A stretch of DNA of 64,000 nucleotides, from contig JBBEAZ010000042.1 of assembly GCA_040882565.1 (NCBI GenBank), positions 146,423 through 210,422 of the forward strand. The letters run 5' to 3'. The position numbers and the translations under genes are program-made. Positions 17,314 to 24,456 of the stretch are shown here, piece after piece. Position 1 is the stretch's first letter. Each line of letters opens with the position of its first letter. This DNA is from CF-162 sp040882565. GTDB lineage: Bacteria > Chloroflexota > Dehalococcoidia > SM23-28-2 > RBG-16-64-32. The notes under the pieces are model-generated. The model did not search any database and was not told the DNA's origin. It saw nothing but the letters and a program-made list of their open reading frames with translations.

Positions 17314-17451
17314 TCACGACGACCCTTTTGGCTTGTCGCGCACCTGGTCTTTCGGCACGCGTACAACGCGCTTCACCAGGGCGTCAAACTTTTGGAAGGC
17401 GGAGTTGTCGCCCTTCTTCTTCGGATGCGTATCGGGGTTCTCTTTCGCCAT
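17314..17451 (-). CDS. Small basic protein downstream of the transposase
   Basis: 45 residues starting MAKENPDTHPKKK with a C-terminal FDALVKRVVRVPKDQVRDK. It begins 17 bases after the transposase stop on the same strand, with GGCAGG upstream of its ATG. A short lysine-rich protein with an F-x-x-L-x-K-x-x-x-V-P-K pattern is, from memory, a common companion hypothetical gene in bacterial genomes. Its role here (accessory to transposition or unrelated cargo) is unknown. The remaining 17221-17313 holds nothing I can identify. Confidence 0.5.
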   Translation of the reverse strand: MAKENPDTHPKKKGDNSAFQKFDALVKRVVRVPKDQVRDKPKGSS

Positions 17452-17468
17452 GCGGCAACCTGCCCTTC

Positions 17469-18428
17469 TTACGCTGGCGTCGTAGTGGCTCCGATCAAGT
17501 CCTTGTACATGATGCGCTTGCCGACGACGCTGCTGCTAACGCGCTCGAAGCGGTCGGCGTCGCTGGCCTTGCGGGTGTTGAATCGCAGGGCTTGCTCATC
17601 GAGGTAGCGGAACAAGTGGAACGGCTCTACGGCGACGTAAGTGCCCTTGATGGCTCGCTTCAACAGCGACCAGAAGTTTTCCATGCCGTTGGTGTGAACC
17701 TTGCCGCGCACGTATTCCTCAGCGTGGTTGATGAAGTCATGGGCGTATCCCTCGACGCGGTGGTAAGTCGGGTGAGTGTCGGTGAACAACTCGGAACCTT
17801 GCTCGACGTTCTTGCGGATTTCGGGGATGAGGTCGCCGTGACGGGTGCCCTTGACGACCTTGGTGCGGACGCGGGAGTGACCGTCAGGGCCGTGGCGCTC
17901 CAAGAGGCCGAACACAACCGTCTTGCCAGCAGAGCCGGTTGTCATGCCCTTGAACACGCGCTCGCGCCGGTCAAGGTGCATGAACATCCGCTTGCCGCCG
18001 ATAAAGGTTTCGTCGGCCTCAACTGTGCCGGTCATTTTGTCGCCGTCGTCGGGCTGCATAGCAAGCCGGATGCGGTGGAGCATGAACCATGCGGTTTTCT
18101 GAGTTACGCCGATGGCGCGGTGAACCTCGTAGGAGCTGATGCCGTTCTTGGCGTTGGCGATCAGCCACATAGTGGTGAGCCACTTGTCCAGGCCGATGGG
18201 CGAGTCCTCAAAGATGGTGCCGACCTTGACCGAGAACTGCTGCTTGACGTGCTTAGCCTTGCACTTCCAGATTCGCCGCGTGGCGAGGAACGAAACCTCG
18301 ACGCTGCCACAGGTCGGGCAGGCGATCCCGTTGGGCCAGCGGACGCCGACCATGTAGTTCAGACAAGTGTCCGGGTCGCTGAAGAACCGGATGGCTTCGA
18401 TGAGGGTTTTGGGCTGCTTGGTAATCAT
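17469..18428 (-). CDS. IS1595-family (ISXO2-like) transposase
   Basis: 319 residues from ATG 18428, which has AGGAG eight bases upstream. An N-terminal zinc ribbon (CPTCGS, then CKAKH) is followed by a helical region and a DDE-type catalytic domain: Asp139 in GTVEADETFIGGK, Asp217 in ELFTDTHPTY, and the third acidic or Asn position in HTNGMENFWSLLKR (about 245-258). The length and the order of zinc ribbon then DDE are as in IS1595 transposases, which move by cut-and-paste with 8-bp duplications. The gene appears intact and has a near-consensus promoter overlapping the right inverted repeat, so the element may still be mobile. Confidence 0.93.
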   Translation of the reverse strand: MITKQPKTLIEAIRFFSDPDTCLNYMVGVRWPNGIACPTCGSVEVSFLATRRIWKCKAKHVKQQFSVKVGTIFEDSPIGLDKWLTTMWLIANAKNGISSYEVHRAIGVTQKTAWFMLHRIRLAMQPDDGDKMTGTVEADETFIGGKRMFMHLDRRERVFKGMTTGSAGKTVVFGLLERHGPDGHSRVRTKVVKGTRHGDLIPEIRKNVEQGSELFTDTHPTYHRVEGYAHDFINHAEEYVRGKVHTNGMENFWSLLKRAIKGTYVAVEPFHLFRYLDEQALRFNTRKASDADRFERVSSSVVGKRIMYKDLIGATTTPA

Positions 18429-18450
18429 GTCGTATCTCCTACTACCAAGC

Positions 18451-18479
18451 ATCATATCGTATCTAAACGGGTGTGTCAA
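18451..18479 (-). promoter_or_regulatory. Near-consensus sigma-70 promoter of the transposase
   Basis: On the minus strand TTGACA (18479-18474) lies 17 bases from TATGAT (18456-18451), and the start codon follows 22 bases later with an AGGAG site. The -35 box lies inside the right inverted repeat, so the transposase may repress its own promoter when bound there (inference). Confidence 0.8.
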
Positions 18480-18492
18480 GTATATTATCACC
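18470..18492 (-). repeat. Right terminal inverted repeat of the IS1595-like element
   Basis: On the minus strand it starts GGTGATAATATACTT and matches the left repeat at 20 of 23 positions. Confidence 0.9.
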
Positions 18493-18500
18493 AACTGGAA
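18493..18500. repeat. Target-site duplication, right copy
   Basis: AACTGGAA, identical to 15855-15862, directly after the right inverted repeat. Confidence 0.92.
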
Positions 18501-18854
18501 GCTTCCGGTATCGAGTACGTTGCGGGTCGCGCGTCGTACGGCGAAATCGCGCGGGGGCAGATGCTGGGCGACGAGACGGGCTTCCTGAAGATGCTTTTCC
18601 ACACTGAAACTGGACGTCTGCTCGCAGTCCATGCCATCGGCGTCCACGCAAGTGAGCTGATCCACATCGGGCAGGCCGTGATGTCGTTCGGCGGAGGGCT
18701 CGACTACTTCATCGACACCGTCTTCAATTACCCGACGCTGGCGGAGTGCTACAAGACGGCAGCGCTCAACGCGGCGAACGATCTGCGGCGGGCCGGAGGG
18801 TATGAGTCGATCGACCCGTTTGTGCCCGCACCGCCTGTAAGCGGGCTGGGCTGA
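18501..18854 (+). pseudogene. sthA: Soluble pyridine nucleotide transhydrogenase, 3' remnant
   Basis: Continues the sthA frame beyond the insertion: ASGIEYVAGRASYGEIARGQ, the dimerisation-domain strand GFLKMLFHTETGRLLAVHA, then VHASELIHIGQAVM and the family-typical FIDTVFNYPTLAECYKTAAL near the end. It covers about the last 118 residues. It has no start of its own, although an antisense frame through the transposase happens to run into it. With the 5' part it makes a full-length SthA of about 480 residues. Confidence 0.9.
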
Positions 18855-18869
18855 GCCCGCAGCGGAGAG

Positions 18870-18955
18870 TGGTGCCGGGGGTGGGATTCGAACCCACAAA
18901 CCCTTTCGGGCAGCGAATTTTAAGTTCGCCGTGTATACCCTTCCACCACCCCGGC
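18870..18955 (-). tRNA. tRNA-Leu (UAA)
   Basis: An 86-nt class II tRNA with acceptor stem GCCGGGG/CCCCGGC and encoded CCA. The anticodon arm GCGAA-CTTAAAA-TTCGC gives anticodon TAA, and a long variable arm is present. It lies 46 bases downstream of leuS on the same strand. Confidence 0.95.
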
Positions 18956-19001
18956 CCTTCAAACGATTCTAGCGCGTCAGAACCCCGCACCGGGTCGGCG
19001 G

Positions 19002-21464
19002 CTAGACCACGATGCTGACGAGCTTGCCCGGGACATAGATCACCTTTCGCGGGGTCTTTCCGTCGAGGTGCCTGAGAACTGCCTCGCTGGCGAGCGCCAG
19101 CGCTTTGGCGGCATCCTCGCTGATCCCGGCGGACGCCTCGATGCGGTCGCGGACTTTGCCGTTGACCTGGACGACGAGGGTGATCTCGTCGGAGCGGAGC
19201 AGCTCCTCGTCCCAGGTGGGCCACTGTTGTTGGTGCACGCTATAGGCGCCGCCGGCGCGGAACCAGAGCTCTTCGGCGATATGCGGGGCGAGCGGCGCCA
19301 TCATGAGGATCATCTTCTGGACCGCGTCACTCCACGCGGCGGCGTCGACGAGGCCGGACTCGCGGGCGCGAGAGAGGCCATTCACCATCTCCATCAGGCC
19401 GGCGATCGCTGTGTTCCAGCGGAACCCTTCGACGTCTTCTGTGACGCGCTTGACGGTCTGGTGCGTCAGGCGGCCCAGAGCCTTCGCCCCCGCTTCGTCG
19501 GCCTGTCCGGACGGCGGTTCGGTGAGTACGATGTTCCAGGCGCGGTTCAGCCAGCGCTCGACGCCGCTGATGCCGTCGAGGCGGAAGGGGCCACCCTCTT
19601 CCCAGGGGCCGATGAACATGAGGTAGCAACGGAAGGTGTCGGCGCCGTACTTGGCGACCTGGTCGTCGGGGGCGACGACGTTGCCGCGCGACTTGGACAT
19701 GCGCTGGCCGTCCGGGCCGAGGAGCTGGCCCTGGTTGAACAGGCGCGTGAACGGCTCGTCGCCCTTGACCACGCCGAGGTCGCGCATCACTTTCCAGAAG
19801 AAGCGCGCGTAGAGCAGGTGCATGACGGCGTGCTCGGCGCCGCCCGTGTATTGGTCGACGGGTAGCCAACGCTCGGCCAGCGACGGGTCGACGGGCGCGT
19901 CGTGGTAGTCCGGGCTGAGGTAGCGCACGAAGTACCAGTTGGAGTCCATGAACGTGTCCATTGTGTCGGTTTCGCGCCTGCCGGGGTCGCCGCATTTCGG
20001 GCACTTCGCGTTGACGAAGCCTTCGTGCTTGGCCAGCGGCGACTCGCCGGTTGGGGCGAACTCGGCGTCGTCGGGCAGGACGACGGGGAGGTCGGCTTCC
20101 GGGACGGCGACGGGGCCGTCCTTCGGGCAGTGGATGATCGGGATGGGAGTGCCCCAGTAACGCTGGCGAGAGATCAACCAGTCGCGGATACGGTAAGTGA
20201 TCCGGCGCTGGCCCCAGCCCTGTTCTTCCGCGAACGCGATGACCGCTGCTTTGCCTTCCTCGCTCGGCAGGCCGTCGAAGCGACCGGAGTTCACCATGGT
20301 ACCCGGGTCGGTGTACGGCTCTTCGAGGGGAGAGCCGTCCCAAACGGGAGGCGCGACGACGACGGGAATGGGCAGCCCCATCTTCTTCGCGAAGTCGAAG
20401 TCGCGGGTGTCGTGCGCGGGCACGCCCATGACGGCGCCGGTGCCGTACCAGAGCAGCACGTAGTCGGCTATCCAGATCGGGTTGCGCTCGCCATTGAAGC
20501 GGTTGACGCAGTAGGCGCCGGTGAAGACGCCCGTCCGCTCGCGCTCGGTGCTCAAGCGATCGATCTCAGTCTTGCGGCGGGCCTGGTCAATGTACGCCTC
20601 GACCTTGACCTTCTGTTCAGGTGTGGTGATCTTCGGGACGAGCGGGTGTTCGGGGGCAAGGACCATCGAGGTGACGCCGAAGATCGTGTCCGGGCGCGTG
20701 GTGAAGACGCGGATCTCCTCCTCATCGACGCCGGGCACGTCGAGGTCAAAGCCGGCCTCAAGGCCTTCCGAGCGACCGATCCAGTTGCGCTGCATCGTGG
20801 CGATCGGATCCGGCCATTGCACCTTGCTGAAGTCCAGCAGTTCTTCCGCGTATTCGGTGATGCGGAAAAACCACTGTTTCAAGTCGCGCTGGATCACTGG
20901 CGTGCCGCAGCGCTCGCAGACGCCGTTGACGACCTGCTCGTTTGCCAGCACTGTTTGGTCCTTGGGACACCAGTTCGCCGGCGCCATCCTCTGATATGCC
21001 AACCCGCGCTCGAACATCTTGACGAAGAACCACTGGTTCCAGCGGTAGAACTCCGGGTCGGCGGAGATCGCCTCGTGGGAGAAGTCGAACATCGTGCCCA
21101 TGCTGCGGAGCTGGCTGCGCATGCGATCGATGTTGTCGTAGGTCCACTTGCGCGGATGGATGCCGCGCTTGATCGCGGCGTTCTCCGCCGGCAGTCCGAA
21201 GGCGTCGAAGCCGATCGGGAAGAAGACGTGCTTGCCGCGCATCTTTTGGTAGCGGGCGCCGGCGTCCGAGGGGGCCATCGCGTACCAGTGGCCGACGTGC
21301 AGATCGCCCGAAGTGTAGGGGAGCATCGTCAGGAAGTAGAACTTGTCGCCAGGCGCGCGCAGGTCGACGTCGTGGAGGCCGTCAGCAGCCCAACGGGCCT
21401 GCCATTTCTGTTCGGTTTCCTGGGGGTTGTATCGCTCTGTCTTGGCGTCTGTTTTCTGTTCCAT
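19002..21464 (-). CDS. leuS: Leucyl-tRNA synthetase
   Basis: 820 residues, a normal length for bacterial LeuRS, which charges tRNA-Leu and edits mischarged products in its CP1 domain. The class I HIGH motif is HVGH (56-59, within MLPYTSGDLHVGHWYAM). The KMSKS motif is RMSKS (about 587-591). Zinc-type Cys clusters occur around CPKDQTV/CERCGTP. The C-terminal anticodon-binding and LeuRS-specific domains (LVVQVNGKVRDRI) are complete. It starts 28 bases after mgtC, and both lie behind a leader that looks like a leucine-specific T-box, so expression should rise when uncharged tRNA-Leu accumulates. Confidence 0.97.
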   Translation of the reverse strand: MEQKTDAKTERYNPQETEQKWQARWAADGLHDVDLRAPGDKFYFLTMLPYTSGDLHVGHWYAMAPSDAGARYQKMRGKHVFFPIGFDAFGLPAENAAIKRGIHPRKWTYDNIDRMRSQLRSMGTMFDFSHEAISADPEFYRWNQWFFVKMFERGLAYQRMAPANWCPKDQTVLANEQVVNGVCERCGTPVIQRDLKQWFFRITEYAEELLDFSKVQWPDPIATMQRNWIGRSEGLEAGFDLDVPGVDEEEIRVFTTRPDTIFGVTSMVLAPEHPLVPKITTPEQKVKVEAYIDQARRKTEIDRLSTERERTGVFTGAYCVNRFNGERNPIWIADYVLLWYGTGAVMGVPAHDTRDFDFAKKMGLPIPVVVAPPVWDGSPLEEPYTDPGTMVNSGRFDGLPSEEGKAAVIAFAEEQGWGQRRITYRIRDWLISRQRYWGTPIPIIHCPKDGPVAVPEADLPVVLPDDAEFAPTGESPLAKHEGFVNAKCPKCGDPGRRETDTMDTFMDSNWYFVRYLSPDYHDAPVDPSLAERWLPVDQYTGGAEHAVMHLLYARFFWKVMRDLGVVKGDEPFTRLFNQGQLLGPDGQRMSKSRGNVVAPDDQVAKYGADTFRCYLMFIGPWEEGGPFRLDGISGVERWLNRAWNIVLTEPPSGQADEAGAKALGRLTHQTVKRVTEDVEGFRWNTAIAGLMEMVNGLSRARESGLVDAAAWSDAVQKMILMMAPLAPHIAEELWFRAGGAYSVHQQQWPTWDEELLRSDEITLVVQVNGKVRDRIEASAGISEDAAKALALASEAVLRHLDGKTPRKVIYVPGKLVSIVV

Positions 21465-21492
21465 CGCTTAGCCTCTCGTTGTTTTTGCCCCG

Positions 21493-21984
21493 CTACAGCG
21501 GCGACTCTCTTTCGTCAGCACCTGACTGTTCATTCTCATCTTCCCGTAAGTCGCCGCCGATTCGCCGCACGAGCTCGTGGACGCGGCGGGTGAATGGCCG
21601 GGCCTCAAGCACCGCAAAGATGAACCCTGCACCCAGCACTGCGACGATGTATAGGGACAGTCCAGTCGCCATGCCGATCGCCGCCGCAGACCAGATTGTC
21701 GCCGCTGTGGTGATGCCGCGGACGGTGTAGCCCTCGCGGAGGATGACGCCGGCGCCGAGGAAGCCGATGCCGGTGACGATCTGGGAGGCGACGCGACCGT
21801 CATCGCCGTTGAACAAGCCCGAGATGTCCGTGAAGAGGCAAGAGCCGATGGCGACAAGGGCGATCGTGCGGATGCCAGCCGGGTAGCCTCGAAGCTCCCG
21901 CTCCAGGCCGATGAAGCCGCCGAGCACGCCCGCGATGACGAGCCTGCTGACGATTTCGAGTTGGTCGCTGCTTGATACGTCCAT
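21493..21984 (-). CDS. MgtC/SapB-family membrane protein
   Basis: A 163-residue protein starting MDVSSSDQLEIVSRL at ATG 21984. A GTG at 22014 would place the start inside the T-box terminator and is less likely. The N-terminal core has family landmarks GGFIGLERELRGYPAGIRT and TGIGFLGAGVILREGYTVRGITTAATIW, with about four to five membrane helices. The C-terminus is a short charged tail, not a full ACT-like domain. MgtC relatives are linked to magnesium stress and virulence in other bacteria. Here it is placed between a leucine T-box and leuS, which is unusual. Confidence 0.88.
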   Translation of the reverse strand: MDVSSSDQLEIVSRLVIAGVLGGFIGLERELRGYPAGIRTIALVAIGSCLFTDISGLFNGDDGRVASQIVTGIGFLGAGVILREGYTVRGITTAATIWSAAAIGMATGLSLYIVAVLGAGFIFAVLEARPFTRRVHELVRRIGGDLREDENEQSGADERESPL

Positions 21985-21994
21985 GATCCTCGAT

Positions 21995-22238
21995 AACAAA
22001 GACCCTCCGCCCACAGGGACGGAGGGTCAATTCTCCGCGGTACCACCCTGGTTCCCCCCGCCTGACGGCGGGAAACACTCGGGGGCGCTATAACGGGCGC
22101 CTGTCCCGCCGTCCGCTGGGCCGCCGAGGGCGGATTCACGGATGGGGCTCGGGAGCGAGTTCGGGCCTGTGTTGCCGGCTTACACCGCCACCGGCTCTCT
22201 GTGCTGCCTGCCCTACTACTCTCCGTCGCAGCCTTATT
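21995..22238 (-). promoter_or_regulatory. T-box leader, leucine specificity (CUC specifier), controlling mgtC-leuS
   Basis: Read on the minus strand. A stem I with GGAGAGTAGTA and AGAGAGCCGG (about 22200-22193) leads to GAA-CTC-GC, where CTC at 22159-22157 is the proposed specifier codon (Leu). The invariant T-box AGGGTGGTACCGCGG is at 22049-22035. The terminator is a 9-bp stem, GACCCTCCG/CGGAGGGTC (22028-22001), followed by TTTGTT. Uncharged tRNA-Leu should pair through its NCCA end with the T-box and open the terminator. The specifier matches tRNA-Leu(GAG) at 13928. The leader begins right after tRNA-Ala. Confidence 0.92.
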
Positions 22239-22251
22239 CGTATGTTGTGAG

Positions 22252-22328
22252 TGGTGGAGCTGAGGGGGCTCGAACCCCTGACCTCCTCAATGCCATTGAG
22301 GCGCTCTCCCAAACTGAGCTACAGCCCC
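22252..22328 (-). tRNA. tRNA-Ala (GGC)
   Basis: A 77-nt tRNA on the minus strand with acceptor stem GGGGCTG/CAGCTCC (one G-U pair), discriminator A and encoded CCA. The anticodon arm CTCA-ATGGCAT-TGAG gives GGC. The T-box leader of the mgtC-leuS operon starts within about 15 bases of its 3' end. Confidence 0.95.
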
Positions 22329-22388
22329 GCCAGAGAACCAATCGTAACAGAAGGCGCGAGGGACCGACAACGCGACATCAGGGATAGT

Positions 22389-22419
22389 GAAACGCCCGTG
22401 TCTGCTCCACGGGCGTTTC
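22389..22419. terminator. Orphan terminator-like hairpin
   Basis: A perfect 12-bp stem (GAAACGCCCGTG with CACGGGCGTTTC) encloses a 7-nt loop and is followed by TATTG. It lies between the divergent tRNA-Ala and CoA-transferase genes, with no gene ending toward it on either strand. It may mark a lost gene, a small RNA end or an insulator. The rest of 22329-22600 holds only a possible -35 (TTGACA, 22533-22538). Confidence 0.5.
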
Positions 22420-22600
22420 TATTGAGGGGGCACGGTTCGCGTTTCTGCGTCCGTTGCGTGCAGTGTGCCACCGCCTGCATCACAAGCGCATTCAACGGCG
22501 GGGCAATGACATTGCGGGAACATAACAGTCGGTTGACATGGCGTTAAGGTGGTTTGCATCATGCGATGCGAGACGCCCACGACTGAAGGAGAAACTGCCG

Positions 22601-23770
22601 ATGATGCCGCTTGAGGGAATCCGCGTGCTCGACATGTCCGGCCTGGCGCCGGGGCCGTACTGCACGATGCTACTGGGCGACCTCGGCGCCGACGTCATCG
22701 TCATCGAGGCGACCCCCGGCGCAGGCCGGCGGATGGACATGGGCCAGAACGCGCGGACGCTGGCATACGACCCGCTGCGGCGCAACAAACGTTCGATCGG
22801 ACTCAACCTGAAGGACCCGCACGCGCAGGAGGCGTTCCTGCGCCTCGCGGAAGGTGCCGACGTTGTGATCGAGGGCTACCGGCCGGGCGTGGTCAAGCGG
22901 CTGGGCGTGGACTACGAAGCGGTGTCGAAGCACAATCCGCGGGCAGTGTACTGCTCGCTCAGTGGCTACGGGCAGACAGGGCCGTACTCGGGCCTCGTTG
23001 GGCACGACATCAACTACATTTCGCTGGGCGGAGCGCTGGGCGCGACCGGGTGGCCGGAGACGCCACCGGCGATTCCCCTGAACGTGATCGCTGACTTCGC
23101 CGGGGGCGGGCTTTACGCAGCCTTCGCGATCCTGACGGCGATCGTCGCGCGCGAAAAGACGGGCCGCGGGCAATATGTGGACATGGCGATGAGCGACGGC
23201 GTGACCTCGTTGTTGGCGATGTCGTCCGGTCAGTTCTTCGGCGGCGGGCATGTTCCGCAACGAGGCGCCGATTTCCTGAACGGCGGGATTCCGGCCTACA
23301 CAGTGTATGAGTGCTCGGATGGCAAGTGGCTGAGCATCGGCAGCCTGGAGCCGTGGTTCTGGGCGGAGACCTGCAAGGCCCTTGGTTGCGACGACTTCAT
23401 CCCGCATCAGAACAACCGCGATAAGTTCCCCGAGATGTTCGAATGGCTGCGCGCGAAGTTCAAGGAGAGGACGCGCGATGAATGGTTCGAGGAACTGCGC
23501 CAGCGCGACATCTGCGTTGGGCCGGTGCTAGCGCTGGACGAAGTGTTCGACAACCCGCACGTGCAGGCACGGAACATGGTGGTGGAGGTGCAGCACCCGG
23601 AGTTCGGGCCGGTGAAGCACGTGGGCATTGGACCCAAGTTCTCGGAGACGCCCGGCGCAATCCGTTCGACGGCACCGGCCCGCGGCGAGCACACGGATGA
23701 GGTGCTGAGCGAGGCGGGCTTCAGCGCCGAGGACATCGCGGCGTTGCGGGAAACTGGCGCTGCGGGCTAG
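22601..23770 (+). CDS. CaiB/BaiF (class III) CoA-transferase
   Basis: 389 residues from ATG 22601, with GAAGGAGA about 10 bases upstream. Family III CoA-transferases move CoA between carboxylic acids through an aspartyl-CoA intermediate. The N-terminus PLEGIRVLDMSGLAPGPYC and LLGDLGADVIVIE (Rossmann-like), RNKRSIGLNLK, and the catalytic Asp136 in SGLVGHDINYISLGG are all present. The C-terminal half with EVFDNPHVQARNM is also typical. The natural acyl substrate is unknown. The downstream potassium-channel-like gene starts 11 bases after the stop. Confidence 0.93.
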   Translation: MMPLEGIRVLDMSGLAPGPYCTMLLGDLGADVIVIEATPGAGRRMDMGQNARTLAYDPLRRNKRSIGLNLKDPHAQEAFLRLAEGADVVIEGYRPGVVKRLGVDYEAVSKHNPRAVYCSLSGYGQTGPYSGLVGHDINYISLGGALGATGWPETPPAIPLNVIADFAGGGLYAAFAILTAIVAREKTGRGQYVDMAMSDGVTSLLAMSSGQFFGGGHVPQRGADFLNGGIPAYTVYECSDGKWLSIGSLEPWFWAETCKALGCDDFIPHQNNRDKFPEMFEWLRAKFKERTRDEWFEELRQRDICVGPVLALDEVFDNPHVQARNMVVEVQHPEFGPVKHVGIGPKFSETPGAIRSTAPARGEHTDEVLSEAGFSAEDIAALRETGAAG

Positions 23771-23781
23771 ACGGCGCGTGC

Positions 23782-24413
23782 ATGGCACAGGACCCCGACG
23801 CCCATTCCAGCACGCACCGCGTGGAGGCATTTAGCGACGGCGTCTTCGCGATTGCGATCACGCTGCTGATCATCGAGATCGCCGTTCCTCACCTGGAAGG
23901 CGACGAATCGCTTGGGGACAAGCTTCGGGAACTGTGGCCGTCCTACGCGGCCTACGTCCTGAGCTTTATTACAATCGGGATCTACTGGGCGAACCACCAC
24001 TCGTTCTTCGAGCTATTCCGGCGGACGAACCACATTTTCCTCATGCTAAACGTCGTCTTCCTGATGGCCGTCGCGTTTCTCCCTTTCCCGACCACAGTCC
24101 TCGGCGACTACCTGAAGGACGATGCCAACCGCGACAGCGCTGTGACGTTCTACGCGCTTGGCTTGCTGATGCCTGCTGTCGGCTGGTGCGCCCTCTGGAG
24201 CTACGGGCGTTGGCGGGGACTGCTTGTGCAGGCGCTCGACCTGCGTACATCCGGTTTTTGACGATCCAGTACATCCTCTCGATGGCGGTTTACGCCGTCG
24301 CAATCGGGATCTCTCTGATCGATGCGTGGGTCGCAATCGGACTGTGTGCCGCGATAACTGGCGTCTACATACTGCCTCCGCGGCGGCCGACGTTCGTTGA
24401 CCGCCACGGGTGA
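23782..24413 (+). pseudogene. TMEM175-family (DUF1211) ion channel, frameshifted
   Basis: Codons from ATG 23782 encode RVEAFSDGVFAIAITLLIIE, the F-S-D motif of TMEM175-type potassium channels, and four further hydrophobic segments up to QALDLR. That frame then ends early at 24261 (159 residues). The sequence typical of the last two helices, YIRFLTIQYILSMAVYAVAI and WVAIGLCAAITGVYILPP, continues in the -1 frame from about 24246 to the stop at 24413. A single missing base near 24244 would restore a roughly 210-residue, six-helix channel. This is either a real lesion or a sequence error. It probably follows the CoA-transferase gene on the same transcript. Confidence 0.78.
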
Positions 24414-24456
24414 GGCCGGTACTCTAGAACGGTATTCGCCTCAGGAGTGACCGCAC

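Larger units (their letters stand above)
15863..18492. mobile_element. IS1595-family-like insertion element with cargo genes
   Basis: A 2,630-bp element bounded by imperfect 23-bp terminal inverted repeats and the 8-bp duplication AACTGGAA. The left end reads GGTGACAATATACTTGGC. The right end, on the opposite strand, reads GGTGATAATATACTTGAC. 20 of 23 positions match. It encodes an ISXO2-like/IS1595 transposase on the minus strand, a 45-residue ORF after it, and on the plus strand a two-gene cargo (a HEPN-like protein and a membrane protein). IS1595 members are usually near 1 kb with 8-bp duplications, and passenger genes are known in the family. The insertion splits sthA. Confidence 0.93.

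Noticed and set aside
17220..18854. Long plus-strand open frame (about 544 codons)
   Set aside because: It is antisense to the transposase, and its tail is the real sthA 3' remnant in the same frame. The upstream part has no protein features.
19902..21593. Long plus-strand open frame (about 563 codons)
   Set aside because: Antisense shadow of leuS in GC-rich codons; low-complexity Val/Arg/Asp composition, with no motif and no ribosome site.
22142..22387. Small plus-strand open frames near 22.2 kb
   Set aside because: They run over the T-box leader and the tRNA-Ala gene on the opposite strand.
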